From positions 248,001 through 312,000 of the forward strand of contig JAMPIV010017762.1 of assembly GCA_024509875.1 (NCBI GenBank): a stretch of DNA of 64,000 nucleotides. Reading direction: 5' to 3'. This document shows, piece by piece, positions 53,931 through 64,000 of this stretch. The DNA comes from Oreohelix idahoensis. Taxonomy: Eukaryota > Mollusca > Gastropoda > Stylommatophora > Oreohelicidae. Both the position numbers and the translations under genes were made by a program. Under the pieces are notes generated by a model that did no database searches, had not been told where the DNA came from, and saw only the letters and a list, made by a program, of their open reading frames with translations. Position 1 is the stretch's first letter. Each line of letters opens with the position of its first letter.

Positions 53931-54725
53931 AAAATTGTATTCATTATAATATAATATATAGAGAAATAATAATTGTTTAAGGAATCAGAAAAAAAAATCA
54001 ATCACAGTTTAGCAAAGTTTTGGGAACGTGGTTTGAGGTTGCGTGCATATTGTTAATGATATTGTGGTTAATTTTTTTAAATTTTATTTGATCCAGATAC
54101 TTATTTGATTCAGTATGCCGAAGAGAAAATGCAAATTTACCGATCATAATGCCTGTGTTGAAAGACTCTTTTCACTCACACAAGCATAGTGGATCAAAAA
54201 GGCTTTTTTTCTTTAATGGAAAGTCAGTGAACAAAGGACAGAAACCGATTCACTGTTGGGTGTATTAAAGGAATATTACAAGCTCAATACAATTATATGA
54301 ATGTTTCACGTACGCAGCCCTATAAGTATTTAGTTGGAAATTCGGACTTACCGGTACTGAAAAAAATATTGTCAAGTGATAAGTACAAGACTGAATTTTT
54401 AGTGATGTTGAAAAAAAATAATGCTTGATGGAAAAATTATTAAAATGTACATTTTATGAAGATTTAAAATTTTCATTTTTATTTTGTTGAAGTATTTCTA
54501 TATAGTTTATCATAACTCTTAACATAAATGTATTAAATTAGTGAAATGAACGTATCCTCTTTTATGTCCTCCTTTTCTTAAAAAGTGTCTTCCCTCTGTC
54601 CTCATTTTAGTCACACACAAAAATCAGAAAATGTCCTTCTATGTAAAAAGAAAAATAATATGGTAACCCTAAGCATAATGGCTTTGAAAATGTCTGGTGT
54701 TTTTTTGTTTCGTATATATGTCCAG
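53931..54725. other. No gene recognised
   Basis: AT-rich. A run of short ORFs shows no motif. Confidence 0.4.
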
Positions 54726-54775
54726 CATGCAGAGTTCTTCATAAAGGACAACTTACAGAACCATTTAGGATTAGA

Positions 54776-55321
54776 ATGGGAATGAGACAAGGATGCCTCT
54801 TGTCTCCATTTATTTTCTTACTAGCAATATATTGGGTTATGAAAACATCGACATCACACAACAGAAATGGAATCCTGTGGAATTTGACTAAACAGCTTGA
54901 TAAACTGGATTTTGCAGATGACTTGGCTCTTCTGTCCCATAACCATAATCAGATGCAAGAGAAAATGAAAATTCTCGATGAGAGGTCACAACAAGCGGGC
55001 CTGAAAATACACAGGGAAAAGACAAAGATTATGAGAATAAATGCAAGGAATGATAACAGGGTTGAACTTGAAGACACACCACTAAAAGATGTAGAATCGT
55101 ACACATATCTTGGAAGTAATTTAGACAAAGTTGGAGGGACAGATAGTGGTATCAAAATAAGAATTTTAAAAAAAGCAAGAGGAGCTTTTATTGCATTGGG
55201 AAACATATGGAGAACAAGAGAAATCAAGTCCAACACAAAAATAAGAATCTTCAAATCAAATGTGAAGTCAGTCCTATTGTATGGCTTTAATACATGGGGA
55301 ACAACAAAAACGAACAACTAA
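54776..55321 (+). pseudogene. LINE reverse transcriptase C-terminal segment
   Basis: The 181 codons read GMRQGCLLSPFIFLLAIYWV, LDKLDFADDLALLSH (catalytic FADD), GLKIHREKTKIM, VESYTYLGSNLDK and VKSVLLYGFNTW. It is the same subfamily style as 43781-44307. A stop at 55319-55321 ends the frame. Confidence 0.88.
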
Positions 55322-55688
55322 AAAGCTACAGACTTTTATAAACGGGTGCTTGCATAGAATAGAAGGACTGAAATGGTAGGACAAAGTCACAAATGTGGAA
55401 TTGATGTCAAGAACCAGACAAATGCCAGTGGAACAAGAGATGAGAAGAAGACGCTGGCGATGGATAGGACACACATTGAGGAAATTTGTTGATAGCATTA
55501 CAAGGCAGTCCTTGTTCTGGAATCCACAGGGAAAGAGAGGCAGAGGGAGACCAAAAAACACATGGAGAAGAGAACTGGAAACAGAGGTGAAAATGATGAG
55601 GAAAACATGGAAAAAACTTGAGCGGATGGCACAGGACAGGAAGACTTGTCATGTGTTTGTTGAAGGCCTATGCTCCTTGGGGAGCTAA
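55322..55688 (+). pseudogene. LINE C-terminal segment
   Basis: After a damaged stretch the frame at 55395-55688 reads RRRRWRWIGHTLRKFVDSI, LFWNPQGKRGRGRPKNTWRR and MAQDRKTCHVFVEGLCS, then a stop and the tail. Confidence 0.88.
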
Positions 55689-56009
55689 AAGGTATTGATT
55701 GATTGATTGATTTTATATAGATAACTATTGTCCTTTGCACTTCGTTTTAATTTGTGTTTTTTTATTTTTTTATTTTTATATCTCATTGCCTTTCGTTGTC
55801 TGTTAATGGGTTTGCTAATGTGACTGGTTTTTTTTTTTTTTAATGATATTTGTGTTATTCTTTGAAGCTTAATTTCTATTTGGCTGAATGTCTTTTCTAA
55901 AGTATCATTTTTTATTATTGTTGCTCGATATTGCCATTGTTGCTAACCTTATATGTTTTTTCCTTTGTTTTATGTATCACATATATCGTTAAAGTATTGA
56001 TTGGGCTTC

Positions 56010-57720
56010 CACTGGGGCATTTATACGTAACACCTTATCCCCTGTCATGTCTATATTGTTATTTCTAAAGTATGTTTTTAATTCTAGCCTCTGTTGATCA
56101 TGTTTTTACTACAGTGGATCAGGTAGTGGTCTATGTCATTTTCTTCCTGACATTCTTGGCAGTGTGGTTCCTATATCATGAAGTATGCTGCACCGAGATG
56201 TAGACGCCACAGCTTTTTGTTCATGGTACCTTTAATTCTTCTTCTACCTGGCACGTCCTTGTTGGTTCTTTCAGCAGTTTGAACTCATGTCTGCCTTTTC
56301 TATTGTTCTTCCATGTTGCCTTCCATTCCTCGTTTATAATTAGCTTCACCTGGCTCTTGATCTCCGACCTTCCCAGTCCTGCTCTTATATTGTTTTTACT
56401 TATCCTTCCATACTTGGCGTTCTGGTCTGCCAACTCGTTACCAGCTATACCTATGGTGCTGGAACCCACACTAGCCTCACATCCTCTAATCCCTAGTGAT
56501 GTATTAATTGCTATAATTTTGTCCTTTATGTCTGATCGGCTACATTTACCTGGTGTTCTAGTGCTTGTATTGATGATAGTGAGTCTGTAAATATCATAAC
56601 AGCTTCTGGTGGGTTATCTTAAATTATTTCTAAACGTTTTTAGAATTGCTACCATCTCTGCGGTAAAAATCGAAGCCCCTCCAGTTACACCGTAGCTCTT
56701 TTTAATTCTCCACTGTGGTATTACTACTTCTGCACCTAGTTGCCTACTATCACTCTTGGATCCATCAGTGTAGACGGCCAGACTTTGTTTTGTTAGTTGA
56801 TCTTTAAACTTTCTACTTATCATTTTTGCTTCCTTATCTTCTATGTTTTGTTTGATGTTTTCAGTAAGTGAGTAATCTATGATTGGTGTTTTTAGTTCCC
56901 AGGGTGGTATTTTGCTTCTATATTTATTAATATTTTCAATTGTGTTTGACAGTTTTTTGAACTGCATTAGATCTTCTATGGCTTTCCACCCTGTTGGATA
57001 TCTATCTTTATTTAAGGGGACGTCCCGTACACTTGGTTGTTTTTGACAAATGCGTTATGTGCTGGGTGAGTCACTTCTTGTGCTACTCTACTCCAATAAT
57101 TTAATCTTAGTTTGTTCCATCTTAGACCAAGTGGCGGTATGCCAAGAGTTACTTCCAGTGCTTCTACTGGTGTTGATATAAATGCACATGTAATGGTTCT
57201 CATGGCTGCATTTTGAATTCTGTCTAGTTTTGCTTTGTTAGAAGCTTCAGCTGAGTCATAGACTATGCTGCCATTATCCAGTTTCCCCCTGAAAAAAGAC
57301 TTGTAGAATATAAGCATTATTTTATTGCTGGCCCCCATCCATTACCTTTTACTATCGTTAGTATGTTCAGGGGTCCCCTACAGCTTTATATGATTATTCC
57401 AGTTTAGTTGTTTATATAAAGTTATGCCCAGAAATATTGTTGTTGAGGAGGTACGTATCTTCTGTCCTTTAATGTTTATATTAATTTTGTTATTTAAAAA
57501 AAAAAAATTTCCTTTGCTGAATACCATACCTACTATTTTGTTTACATTAATTTGCAAGTCCCAACTTTTCATCCACTCTGAAACTTTGTCTAGTAGTTTT
57601 TGAAGTTTTTGGTAAACATGGTCCAAGTTGTTTTAAAAATCGCCAAATGGCACAGTCATCTGCAAATTATGATACTGCATTCTTAATGTCGATTCCAAAG
57701 ACCTACGAATAATATAAGCC
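56010..57720 (-). pseudogene. I/Nimbus-like LINE with RNase H domain, 5'-truncated
   Basis: Minus-strand pieces appear in protein order. FADDCAIW is the RT active site near 57655. Then come QKLLDKVSEWMKSWDLQINV and STTIFLGITLYKQLNWNNHI (57378-57626), LIFYKSFFRGKLDNGSIVY with AKLDRIQNAAMRTITCAF (57012-57338) and RNase H AVYTDGSKSDSRQLGAEVV with TAEMVAIL (56614-56967). The RNase H end GIAGNELADQNAK follows (56221-56469), and a Cys/His end CQECQEENDIDHYLIHC lies near 56120-56175. The RT-RNase H-zinc order is that of I-group LINEs such as Nimbus. At least four frame breaks occur. Confidence 0.82.
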
Positions 57721-58559
57721 ATGAACGAAAAAAAACTAAGATCTAATGCCAATTGCCAATCCAGAAAAACAATTTACCACAATTCCACGTGACTTTTGGG
57801 GTTACAACTTACATTTCCGTTGCGCTGGAACTGCGAAAGATCTCATACGTAAGTAACGAAACACTGCCATTATTTATAATCATATTTAAGAACATACAAG
57901 TCTTTATCTTCATATACCATGCTCGCTGGTGTAAGTGATCTTGTCTCTTTACAAGTTCCTATCTCCAGCGTTGTTTATCAGTTATATTGTTCACATCTTG
58001 CCATGTTAGTGTCCAGTAACTTTACTAGAAATGGTGAAATTGATAACGTTTGAACTGGATAGTTTCAATAATCTTTTATACTTAGGATCAATCATTCCTG
58101 CCATTCTACTGTTCAGTAGAAATTGAAGAACACTGGGCAATGTGCTTCACGATAGCCCAAATTTCTATTGACCTGAAAAACTATTTTAAGTAGCTCAAGC
58201 AAAGAAACTGTTACAACTTTTAGATACATGTAGCCTAAGCCCAGAGTTTTATATGGCTGCGAGACTTGGATTATAATAAAAGGTTGCAAAAAGATTATCA
58301 TCATTTTTCGAAATGAATATGCTAGCAAGGATGTTATACATCACCCTGGCAGTAAAAAAAGGCTATTATATAAAACCATTATTATTTCTAAATGTAAAAC
58401 AATACACAAATAGTAGGCTATAAATAATGTTGTTAACAATTTTCATTTTTTTTTTTTAATTTAAAAAAATAAAAACGTTTAACCTTACCTTCATAGGCCT
58501 ATATATAAAGCTTTGCACTGGTCTGGAACCCTGGAAAAACAAGCTTTAATTCGACTTTA
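57721..58559. other. No gene recognised
   Basis: AT-rich, only motif-free ORFs. Confidence 0.4.
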
Positions 58560-60640
58560 GACGTGTTGTATCCAGTTTTATACAGAACACTGACACTTTC
58601 ATTTGTTGATGATAGGTAAACTTGCCCATTTTGTGTCCTTTTCAAGCATTTATTTAATGACAAGTTTGAAAAAAACGTATGATGATAATACTACTATTGT
58701 TACACAACTTTCCATGTCGCCATGTTATTTAACTTTACACTACCTTGAAACTATTTTGTTTCATGATACGTAGCAAAACAGTTATTTGGATGTAGGTAGG
58801 GATTATTTGTGCATCCTTCACAATAAAAGGTTGTCCTTATCCTTACTCAGGGAAATGATACTGCAAACTGGATGCAGTTGTCCAATGAAATTCAAATTTC
58901 TTTACGACTTGGTGAACATTTGTTCCTCCTAGTCTATTAAATAAAGCTGTTAACTTAGATTGCCATGTCTAAGTCTGGGGAGGAATTTTCGGAAATTTGT
59001 GCCACAGAAAGCGTCAATTTTCTCCAACAAACTGTTTGTTGTAATGGTTACATGAATTTTTGCATGCAGTCTTTTTTTTGCATTTTCCATACGGGTAATT
59101 TATATGCATTATAAGCTTTTTGCCCTTAAAAACTCATGTCATGTTCGAATTTTCTTCTTTACTTTATATTCTTCTGTTGAATGTGCCTGGGTTAATTTTT
59201 GTACTTGTCCACACCATTCTTTACAAGATCCGTAATCATCAATCATCAGTGGTTTATTTTTTGTTTGAATTAGTTATTCGTGATGTCTTTGCCATACAAC
59301 CTAGGTGCGCAGCTTGACACTCGTGCGGTTTTTGTTGCCACTAAGCATTCAAACCAAAAAATCTATTTTTTTCTCCATATACCATTGTCAATTCCTGTAA
59401 AACTTTGCTGTGTAGTTTTCAGACTCTTCTGGGAAGTTCTTTCGATTAACGTTAAAGAAGAAAATTGAACATGACAAGTTTTGTAATTCAAAAAATATAT
59501 TAAATAACTGCATGGAAAATCTAAGACTGCATGCAGAAATTGAAGCAATGTCACACTCACAAATAACAGTTTTGTGATGACCTTTTTCCACATGGAATTT
59601 AGCAAAGTGTCTATAAAACCACTTTGATGGCTTTTGACTATTTTACATCAACTTTTGGACTGTAAGAAGGGTGGCCCTAAAAAATTGTATCAAATTTACT
59701 ACTTACCCAGTGCTATCTGTCGCAAAGTGTTTATACATCAAAATGTCTTCACATGGTCCATAGCAAAAGGATTCTGTGTTGAGCCAGCATATTGCAAATC
59801 ATTCCAGCTAATCTCCCCATTCAATGAATTTTTTATCAAAAAGTACTTGTTTAAACCTTATCTTCATATATCTAGAATCTTTTCTTCTGGTCATGGAACT
59901 CTTTACAATTTATTTTTGGTGTGTGTTCATATCCAATTATACAGAACACAGACAAGTTTAATTTGTTTTTTGATAATAAATAAATTTTGTGTCCTTTTGA
60001 AATGTTTATGCCAAGTATTAAAAAAATTATGACGAAAAATACATTATTTACACAACTTTATACACAACATGATATTTACATGTACCAATGTGAAAACTAT
60101 TTTGATCATTCATGATATTTTCAATCCAAAACAGTTTATTTGGATGTATCCTTTAGGGATTATTTGAAGTGAGCCATTCTTCACAATAAAAAGGTTGTCC
60201 TGTACAGTCAACAGCTAACAAGGGGTGATGCACTAAAATGCAAACGTTTTCACAATGAAAAAACCACAATATGATTTTTGTTCCTCCTAGTCTATTAAAC
60301 TGTCACATTGATTGCCAGGAAGTGACTTAAATATCAATTTGATGGAAATATCACAGCAGCAACAAAGAGAGCTTAATTGATAAGTTTACCATTTAGAATT
60401 TGAAGTGGGGCACTGTTTTTTTGGCAGTTCCTTACAAAATTGGAAATAACTATATGCATTGAGCTAAGCTATTTTCAAAAATCCAGAAGGCAACTTTTTT
60501 TTCCACCATTTTTCTTTCTTTTTCTTCTGTTGAATGTGCCATATGTTACAATGGCACTTTGAGTCACATCCATTCATGCATTAATTGTAATCATCAATCA
60601 TCAGTGGTTTATGTTTTGTTTTGCCAGTTCTTCTTTTAAA
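58560..60640 (+). repeat. Old direct duplication, offset about 1.36 kb
   Basis: Segment about 58560-59260 reappears at about 59918-60640 in the same order. Matches include TATACAGAACAC, TTTTGTGTCCTTTT, TTATTTGGATGTA...GGGATTATTTG, CACAATAAAA.GGTTGTCCT, TTCTTCTGTTGAATGTGCC and AATCATCAATCATCAGTGG. Between and within the copies I find no supported gene. It could be a repeated element pair or a local duplication. Confidence 0.7.
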
Positions 60641-61254
60641 CCTGACACAAGATTGTCTTACACTTTAGATATTCATAGCATTTCTTAATCCAACCATCGG
60701 CCAAACAGAAATCACATAGGCCTACGTACTTGGGTACATAGTTTCAGCCTCAGAAAAATATGGAAACTTGAAACAATCACTTTGCAAGAGGGTGTTGGGG
60801 GGAAAGGGGTATTAAAAAATAAGTATATTTAGTACAACACATGAATTCTTGTGTGAGATGTGATGAAACCATGTTCCCTGACCAACAGAATTCATGTGTT
60901 GTGCTTAATGGAATTACTTCCTCATATTTCTCACTTCCGTTCCTTTCCCAGACTTGGGCTTGGGGTGACAATGTAGGGAATTTTCTTTTGTCTTATAAAC
61001 TAGTAAGATACATTACCTTTTTTCCCATTTGTGTAACAACCTACCCTCATGACATCTTAAGGCAGTCTGCCCCATTTTCTTAAAGAAAATGGATGTTTAT
61101 ATTCTTGTAACATTTTCATGCTATAATTAAATCAGCCTTTATTTACTTTACCCATATATGTCTGTATTTAAAAATTGTTTATGCAGAATATTATCAAATA
61201 TTTAATTTTCATACACAGCATATACATCTCAGCTGTCATTTAAAAACTTCTTCA
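60641..61254. other. No gene recognised
   Basis: No coding motif. A short inverted repeat (CACATGAATTCTTGTG / CAGAATTCATGTGTTG) is at about 60838-60902. Confidence 0.4.
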
Positions 61255-61560
61255 AGTGCCATGCCTGGTGACATAGGCAGTCATTCTCCCCACAACTTCT
61301 TGTCTCCAGTTCTATTTATCAGTTCAGCTGTTGACCTCTTTCCATGCAGTTATGTCAGACTGTCCTGTATCTTCTCCCTTTGTCCTCCTCTGTCAATTTT
61401 TTCCTTCAGTCTTTCCTGTTGTCACGAAATATTCAAGCTTTGTTCTTCGTATAACATGACCAATGAAAGTATATTACTTCCCTCTAGCCTAAGGACTGAT
61501 CTTCTTTTAGATATTACCTCCATCAGAATATCTTTATTGCTCTTCTTAGTTGTCTAAGTT
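61255..61560 (-). pseudogene. Decayed RTE-like LINE C-terminus
   Basis: Minus-strand frames give DRGGQREKIQDSLT, KRSTAELINRTGDKKLWGRM and TAYVTRHG, matching the RGRQRxKxxDSLTxW...AELIxxTxDRxxWRxM...HGT end of RTE-like proteins. Stops and shifts throughout. Confidence 0.55.
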
Positions 61561-61939
61561 ATTTTTAACATAGCAGAAGGATCTCACTATGGTCCCAGTG
61601 ATAGGCAGAGGGAGCTGAGAAGTTGCTCTGTGCAGGATGTGACAATTCCTTGGGAGAGCTTAGAAACAGAGCACAGTATTTTAGCACTGTATAGTTGAAT
61701 AGCCCCCTTGGATGGCGGGTGATGCACAGTATGCCACGCTCTTCTTCCTCCCAGCTTGGAACCAGATGTGATGATCCTTTAAATGCAAGCCAAGCTGGAT
61801 AAACTGGAGCTCATAACTTCAACTCAGCACATTTTGGAATGGCAGAAAAGCCACAGGAAAAGCCTAGATCTACAGTGTAGATAATACCAAGGAGTCTTTA
61901 ACTTGGTATTGGCTGCAAAAGAGCAAGAAGCTCAGCAGC

Positions 61940-64000
61940 CCTAGTTTAACAACACTGGAACATGTGCTCTCAGCTTGCAAGGTATTGTTAGGGCAAGAGT
62001 GATTTATGTGGCATCACAACAGTGTACTGCATGAGCTGGCTGCTACAATGGGCCTGGTACGGTCAGGCATTTAAATGCAAGCAAAACTAAATTCTAAATG
62101 TCATAAAAGGACTGCTTTCCTCTGGTATACGTGTTTTTTGTACTGCTATTTGTTCTGCAATCTATGACCATGTTGTTGCCAACATTTGGAGAACAAGCAC
62201 ATTTAGTCTATGATAGATAACGCTGTACAGTGATACAACAGGAGACAATCTGATCACCAAACATATCCCCTTCCCCCCCCTTTCACCTACCCATCAGACA
62301 ATTGTTTGAGCCCTTTATCTTATTTACAATCTGAGAACAGAGACATTATGCATGTAGTGTTGGATTTCAACACCAGTATACAGAATACTGAGGTGCCAGA
62401 AGATTAGCTACAGCCACTTCCTAAACCTAGTAAAGACCCCACACTGCTTAACCATCTTGAAAATGCACATATTATCCCTGATACCCTGGGTTAGTATAGA
62501 CCGATGAAAGTAACATGGGGTAATGCTGGAACATTTGTGTACAACATATATGAGGGTTTCCAGGGCAAACAAGAAACGCTGGCTGTGGCAATTGGCCTAG
62601 AGGATGCTTACAGCAGTGTTGACTCTGCAACCCAACAAAACCAGCTCCAAGATCAATCCCAACAAAGCCTGTGTGCTTTGGTGCACCTTGAAATACTCCA
62701 TAATAAAGGCAGATTTTCCAGACATTACTCTCGGTGGACAGAAAATTGAAAGGCAAGACAAGTTGAAATACCTTTGAGCTACCATATAAACACCATGTTG
62801 ATCACATTATACAGAAGTCCATGAGAGATCTGGTAGCCCTAACAACAATGGCTGCAGCACACCTGGAGCAGAGACTACTATTTCTCCTGTATCATCAGCT
62901 GGTCTTGTCTGTAATTGAGTATGGCCTGGTAATACTCACGCTGTCAATATCCCAATGTGAACGACTGGAATACATTCAAAATCAAGGGATGTGCGTAGTC
63001 TTGGGCTGTTCATGACACACCCCCATTGGTGATGATGTGGCACATGCTTGGAATGCTATCAATTAGATCCAGATATGTCAGGGCCCAGACAAAAGCATAT
63101 ATGCAAATAACCACAGACAAAAGGCATCCTCTGCATGGGAACATAGCTGACATTAAAGGAGCAACAATAAAGAGGGAGATGTCATGGATGGCACAGGCAG
63201 AGGAGACTATTAGACAGGTGACCACAGTTGAAAATATATTCAAGAGAGAAGAGTGGAGTAAGTCAGGTGAGAGCTGGATGAACTACCAGCAAGTCATCAT
63301 CAGCCTTGGTAGAGAGTGCAGAACTTGGGCCAGTGGGAGAGATGAGCTGGAAATTGATCAGCTGATAAATGATAATGCTGGGGATGATGATGCCATTGTG
63401 TACACTGATGGGTCTGTAATGTGTTGTAAATAAATTAGTGAATAAATAAATAAAGGTAATTAACAGGCACTCGTTGGACAACAAGGATGACACTAGACAA
63501 CAGAAAAGAAAATATATGTGATAGGCTTACCTGGAATTGGACCAACCAAACAGCGCCATTGCCTTGCTGTGAAAGTACATCATGAAAGGACACTCAGCCA
63601 GTTTTGCTCCCAGGGTTATCAGACTCACAATGCATGCTTTGAAAGGTCCAAAACGGATGGCTCTGACATGAATCGAAGTCATCCATAGAAGCATCGAATC
63701 TTCAAGAACTGATATGGATCTACTGTCCTGGTCATGCAGGGATACATCGAATGAAAGAGCTGACAGACTAGCTTCAAGAGCACCCATAGAAAGTGCATTG
63801 AACATGGATAAGAGTGAAATACTGAGGGCAATTCATGATTGCCTATTAGAGAATGACACTGCAATTGATGAATAATCAAGGCTAAGACTGCTGGAATTTG
63901 GCATCAAATGTAAGACCAGCAGGGATAGACATATGAAAAAACGCATCGGGAATGTATACAACCAGTGTGCAACAGGAACAATTAGCATTCATACCCTTTG
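61940..64000 (+). pseudogene. LINE with RT and RNase H (Pol-like), running off window end
   Basis: Plus-strand pieces in order. SLTTLEHVLSACKVLLGQE (about 61940-61998) is a Cys/His segment found upstream of the RT in this group. NAGTFVYNIYEGFQGKQETL and AVAIGLEDAYSSVD (62504-62749) form the RT, with the catalytic Asp. LEQRLLFLLYHQLVLSVIEY and ECLEYIQN-like residues follow at 62821-63015, then KREMSWMAQAEETIRQ and DAIVYTDGSV (63026-63433), the RNase H start. After a break come LIWIYCPGHAGI (about 63706-63741) and a tail to the window end. RT motifs with FADD are missing, so a deletion lies near 62750. Stops are frequent. Confidence 0.75.

Larger units (their letters stand above)
54726..55712 (+). 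mobile_element. 5'-truncated RTE-like LINE with (GATT)n tail
   Basis: Starts within the reverse transcriptase at CRVLHKGQLTEPFRIRMG and ends in (ATTG)n at 55694-55712. Target duplication was not found. Confidence 0.8.

Noticed and set aside
59363..59605. Overlapping minus-strand ORFs of 80 and 67 codons
   Set aside because: Two frames are equally open and neither resembles a known family; no conserved motif.

Overview
This window looks like non-coding, repeat-dominated nuclear DNA of an invertebrate animal. There are no operons, ribosome binding sites or compact bacterial gene spacing. Almost all recognisable coding sequence is transposable-element protein in various states of decay: several RTE-like LINEs, a Tx1/L1-like LINE, LINEs with RNase H domains, Ty3/Gypsy elements, a Tc1 element, a mariner-like transposase relic, and hAT and pogo-type non-autonomous elements. 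Long (TA)n microsatellites are frequent. The element mix fits a mollusc, annelid or arthropod, and I cannot narrow it further from sequence alone. The only candidate host coding exon I can support is a short terminal exon at 8734-8851.

Layout. 1-5.1 kb: a Gypsy-like gag on the minus strand split by an RTE-like LINE with an intact 987-codon ORF, then an RNase H relic. 5.7-7 kb: a zinc-knuckle ORF1. 8.7 kb: the candidate host exon. 9.6-11.4 kb: a Tx1/L1-like endonuclease fragment ending in a (TA)n tract that holds a pogo-like MITE. 12.8-15.9 kb: a full-length RTE-like LINE with a perfect 12-bp target duplication, inserted into an older dispersed repeat. 17.9-20 kb: a 5'-truncated LINE with a target duplication. 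22.2-22.7 kb: a mariner-like relic. 23.06-27.64 kb: a complete Gypsy element with LTRs, primer-binding site, polypurine tract, gag, pol and a 5-bp duplication. 28.4-32 kb: LINE fragments, a SINE-like GC-rich block, a 280-bp palindrome and another copy of the dispersed repeat.

33.6-38.5 kb: a 39-bp minisatellite of about 86 units, cut in two by a 1,487-bp TG...CA element with a 5-bp duplication. 39-40.7 kb: a short hAT element carrying a nested truncated LINE. 40.8-42.3 kb: a dead Tc1 element lying inside a (TA)n microsatellite. 43-44.3 kb: two LINE fragments. 46.5-52.2 kb: a probable LTR element, minus strand, that encodes gag and protease but has a long basic, hydrophilic ORF in place of reverse transcriptase, RNase H and integrase. 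52.2-53.6 kb: the 3' end of another Gypsy element with its polypurine tract and LTR. 54.7-64 kb: further LINE remains, an old 1.36-kb duplication, and an RNase H LINE running off the window end.

The genes do not form a pathway. They are a stratigraphy of insertions, several nested, with target duplications that allow the order to be read. The two items most worth a second look are the gag-protease element lacking polymerase (46.5-52.2 kb) and the CpG-rich 39-bp array with its LTR-like interruption (33.6-38.5 kb).
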